47,456 bases of DNA from Bacteroidales bacterium (GTDB taxonomy: Bacteria; Bacteroidota; Bacteroidia; Bacteroidales; UBA932), in assembly GCA_017548445.1 (NCBI GenBank), contig JAFYZZ010000094.1, positions 1 to 47,456 on the forward strand, in the 5' to 3' direction. Position 1 is the first letter of the stretch, and each line of letters opens with the position of its first letter. Shown here piece by piece: positions 47,319 through 47,456 of this stretch. Position numbers and translations under genes: made by a program. The notes beneath the pieces are model-generated. The model made no database searches and was not told the DNA's origin. It saw only the letters and a program-made list of their open reading frames with translations.

Positions 47319-47456
47319 TCAGAACTCCACCCTCCAGCTGAAGTTCGGCAGGATCGGCAGCAGGGCGACCTCCTTCCAGGATTCCGTACCCGTATCGAAA
47401 TACAGCATAAACGGGTTGAAGTGGTTCGTCACGTTGCACACGCCCAGGTTCACCGT
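47319..47456 (-). CDS. TonB-dependent receptor, C-terminal fragment (rest beyond window)
   Basis: Only the last 45 codons are visible, in the minus direction to a TGA at 47319-47321. The sequence VNLGVCNVTNHFNP ... LPILPNFSWRVEF has the last strands of a TonB-dependent barrel: NVTNHFNP-type turn, a loop, and a final strand with P-x-x-P-x-F-S-W-R-V-x-F. Such receptors import glycans or metal chelates through the outer membrane. Substrate cannot be judged from this fragment. Confidence 0.82.
   Translation of the reverse strand, partial: TVNLGVCNVTNHFNPFMLYFDTGTESWKEVALLPILPNFSWRVEF

Noticed and set aside
1..47456. CRISPR arrays, rRNA, tRNA, integrases or transposases
   Set aside because: I saw no regularly spaced repeats, no rRNA or tRNA signatures, and no recombinase motifs in any plausible gene. 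Small tRNAs cannot be fully excluded by eye.

Overview
The window looks like a chromosomal segment of an anaerobic Bacteroidales bacterium with a high GC content. The evidence is a type V (FimA/Mfa-type) fimbrial locus with a FimB/Mfa2-like anchor, DUF3575 and DUF4906-like proteins, many lipoprotein signal peptides, the C-terminus of a TonB-dependent receptor, no Shine-Dalgarno sequences, and several -7 promoter elements of the Bacteroidetes type (TAnnTTTG). I cannot place it at genus level. Alistipes-like or uncultured gut lineages would fit the GC content, but this is an impression. I saw no rRNA, tRNA, CRISPR array or insertion sequence.

Layout. (1) 1-12045, mostly minus strand: a truncated carboxylesterase, then an operon read right to left as TolC-type channel, HlyD-type adaptor, FtsX permease, one ATPase and two more FtsX permeases. 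A divergent toxin-antitoxin module (HicB/RelB-like chimeric antitoxin plus YafQ-type toxin) sits between the last two permeases. (2) 12046-14574: an excellent sigma-54 promoter and TGTAAA-type inverted repeats in front of the efflux operon, a one-TM sensor kinase, and an NtrC-type sigma-54 response regulator with the same palindrome at its own start. (3) 14570-20228: a tightly packed minus-strand operon of diiron flavoprotein, steroid 5-alpha-reductase family protein, old yellow enzyme, SDR, PCMD-like protein and a second SDR. It is a candidate steroid or bile-acid reduction cluster lying immediately upstream of the two-component system. (4) 20301-26094: an epimerase, a tcdA / ModF-like ABC ATPase / hydrolase / DNA alkylation repair operon, and a lipoprotein. 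(5) 26129-26775: a HicAB module. (6) 26835-36292: the fimbrial operon, closed by a strong terminator. (7) 36373-41273: an SSB paralogue, a zinc-ribbon protein, and a NatAB-type ABC exporter in an operon with a 5'-nucleotidase split into two separately exported halves. (8) 41370-47456: GH51 arabinofuranosidase, holA, a fused 5'-nucleotidase with a small partner protein, a beta-barrel protein, a lipoprotein, and the end of a TonB-dependent receptor.

How it may work together (inference). The two-component system between the steroid-reductase operon and the tripartite ABC exporter suggests a locus that chemically reduces steroid-like or bile-acid-like molecules and, under sigma-54 control, extrudes amphiphiles or repairs envelope stress. 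The sequence supports the sigma-54 wiring strongly and the enzyme families well. The substrate is not visible in the sequence.
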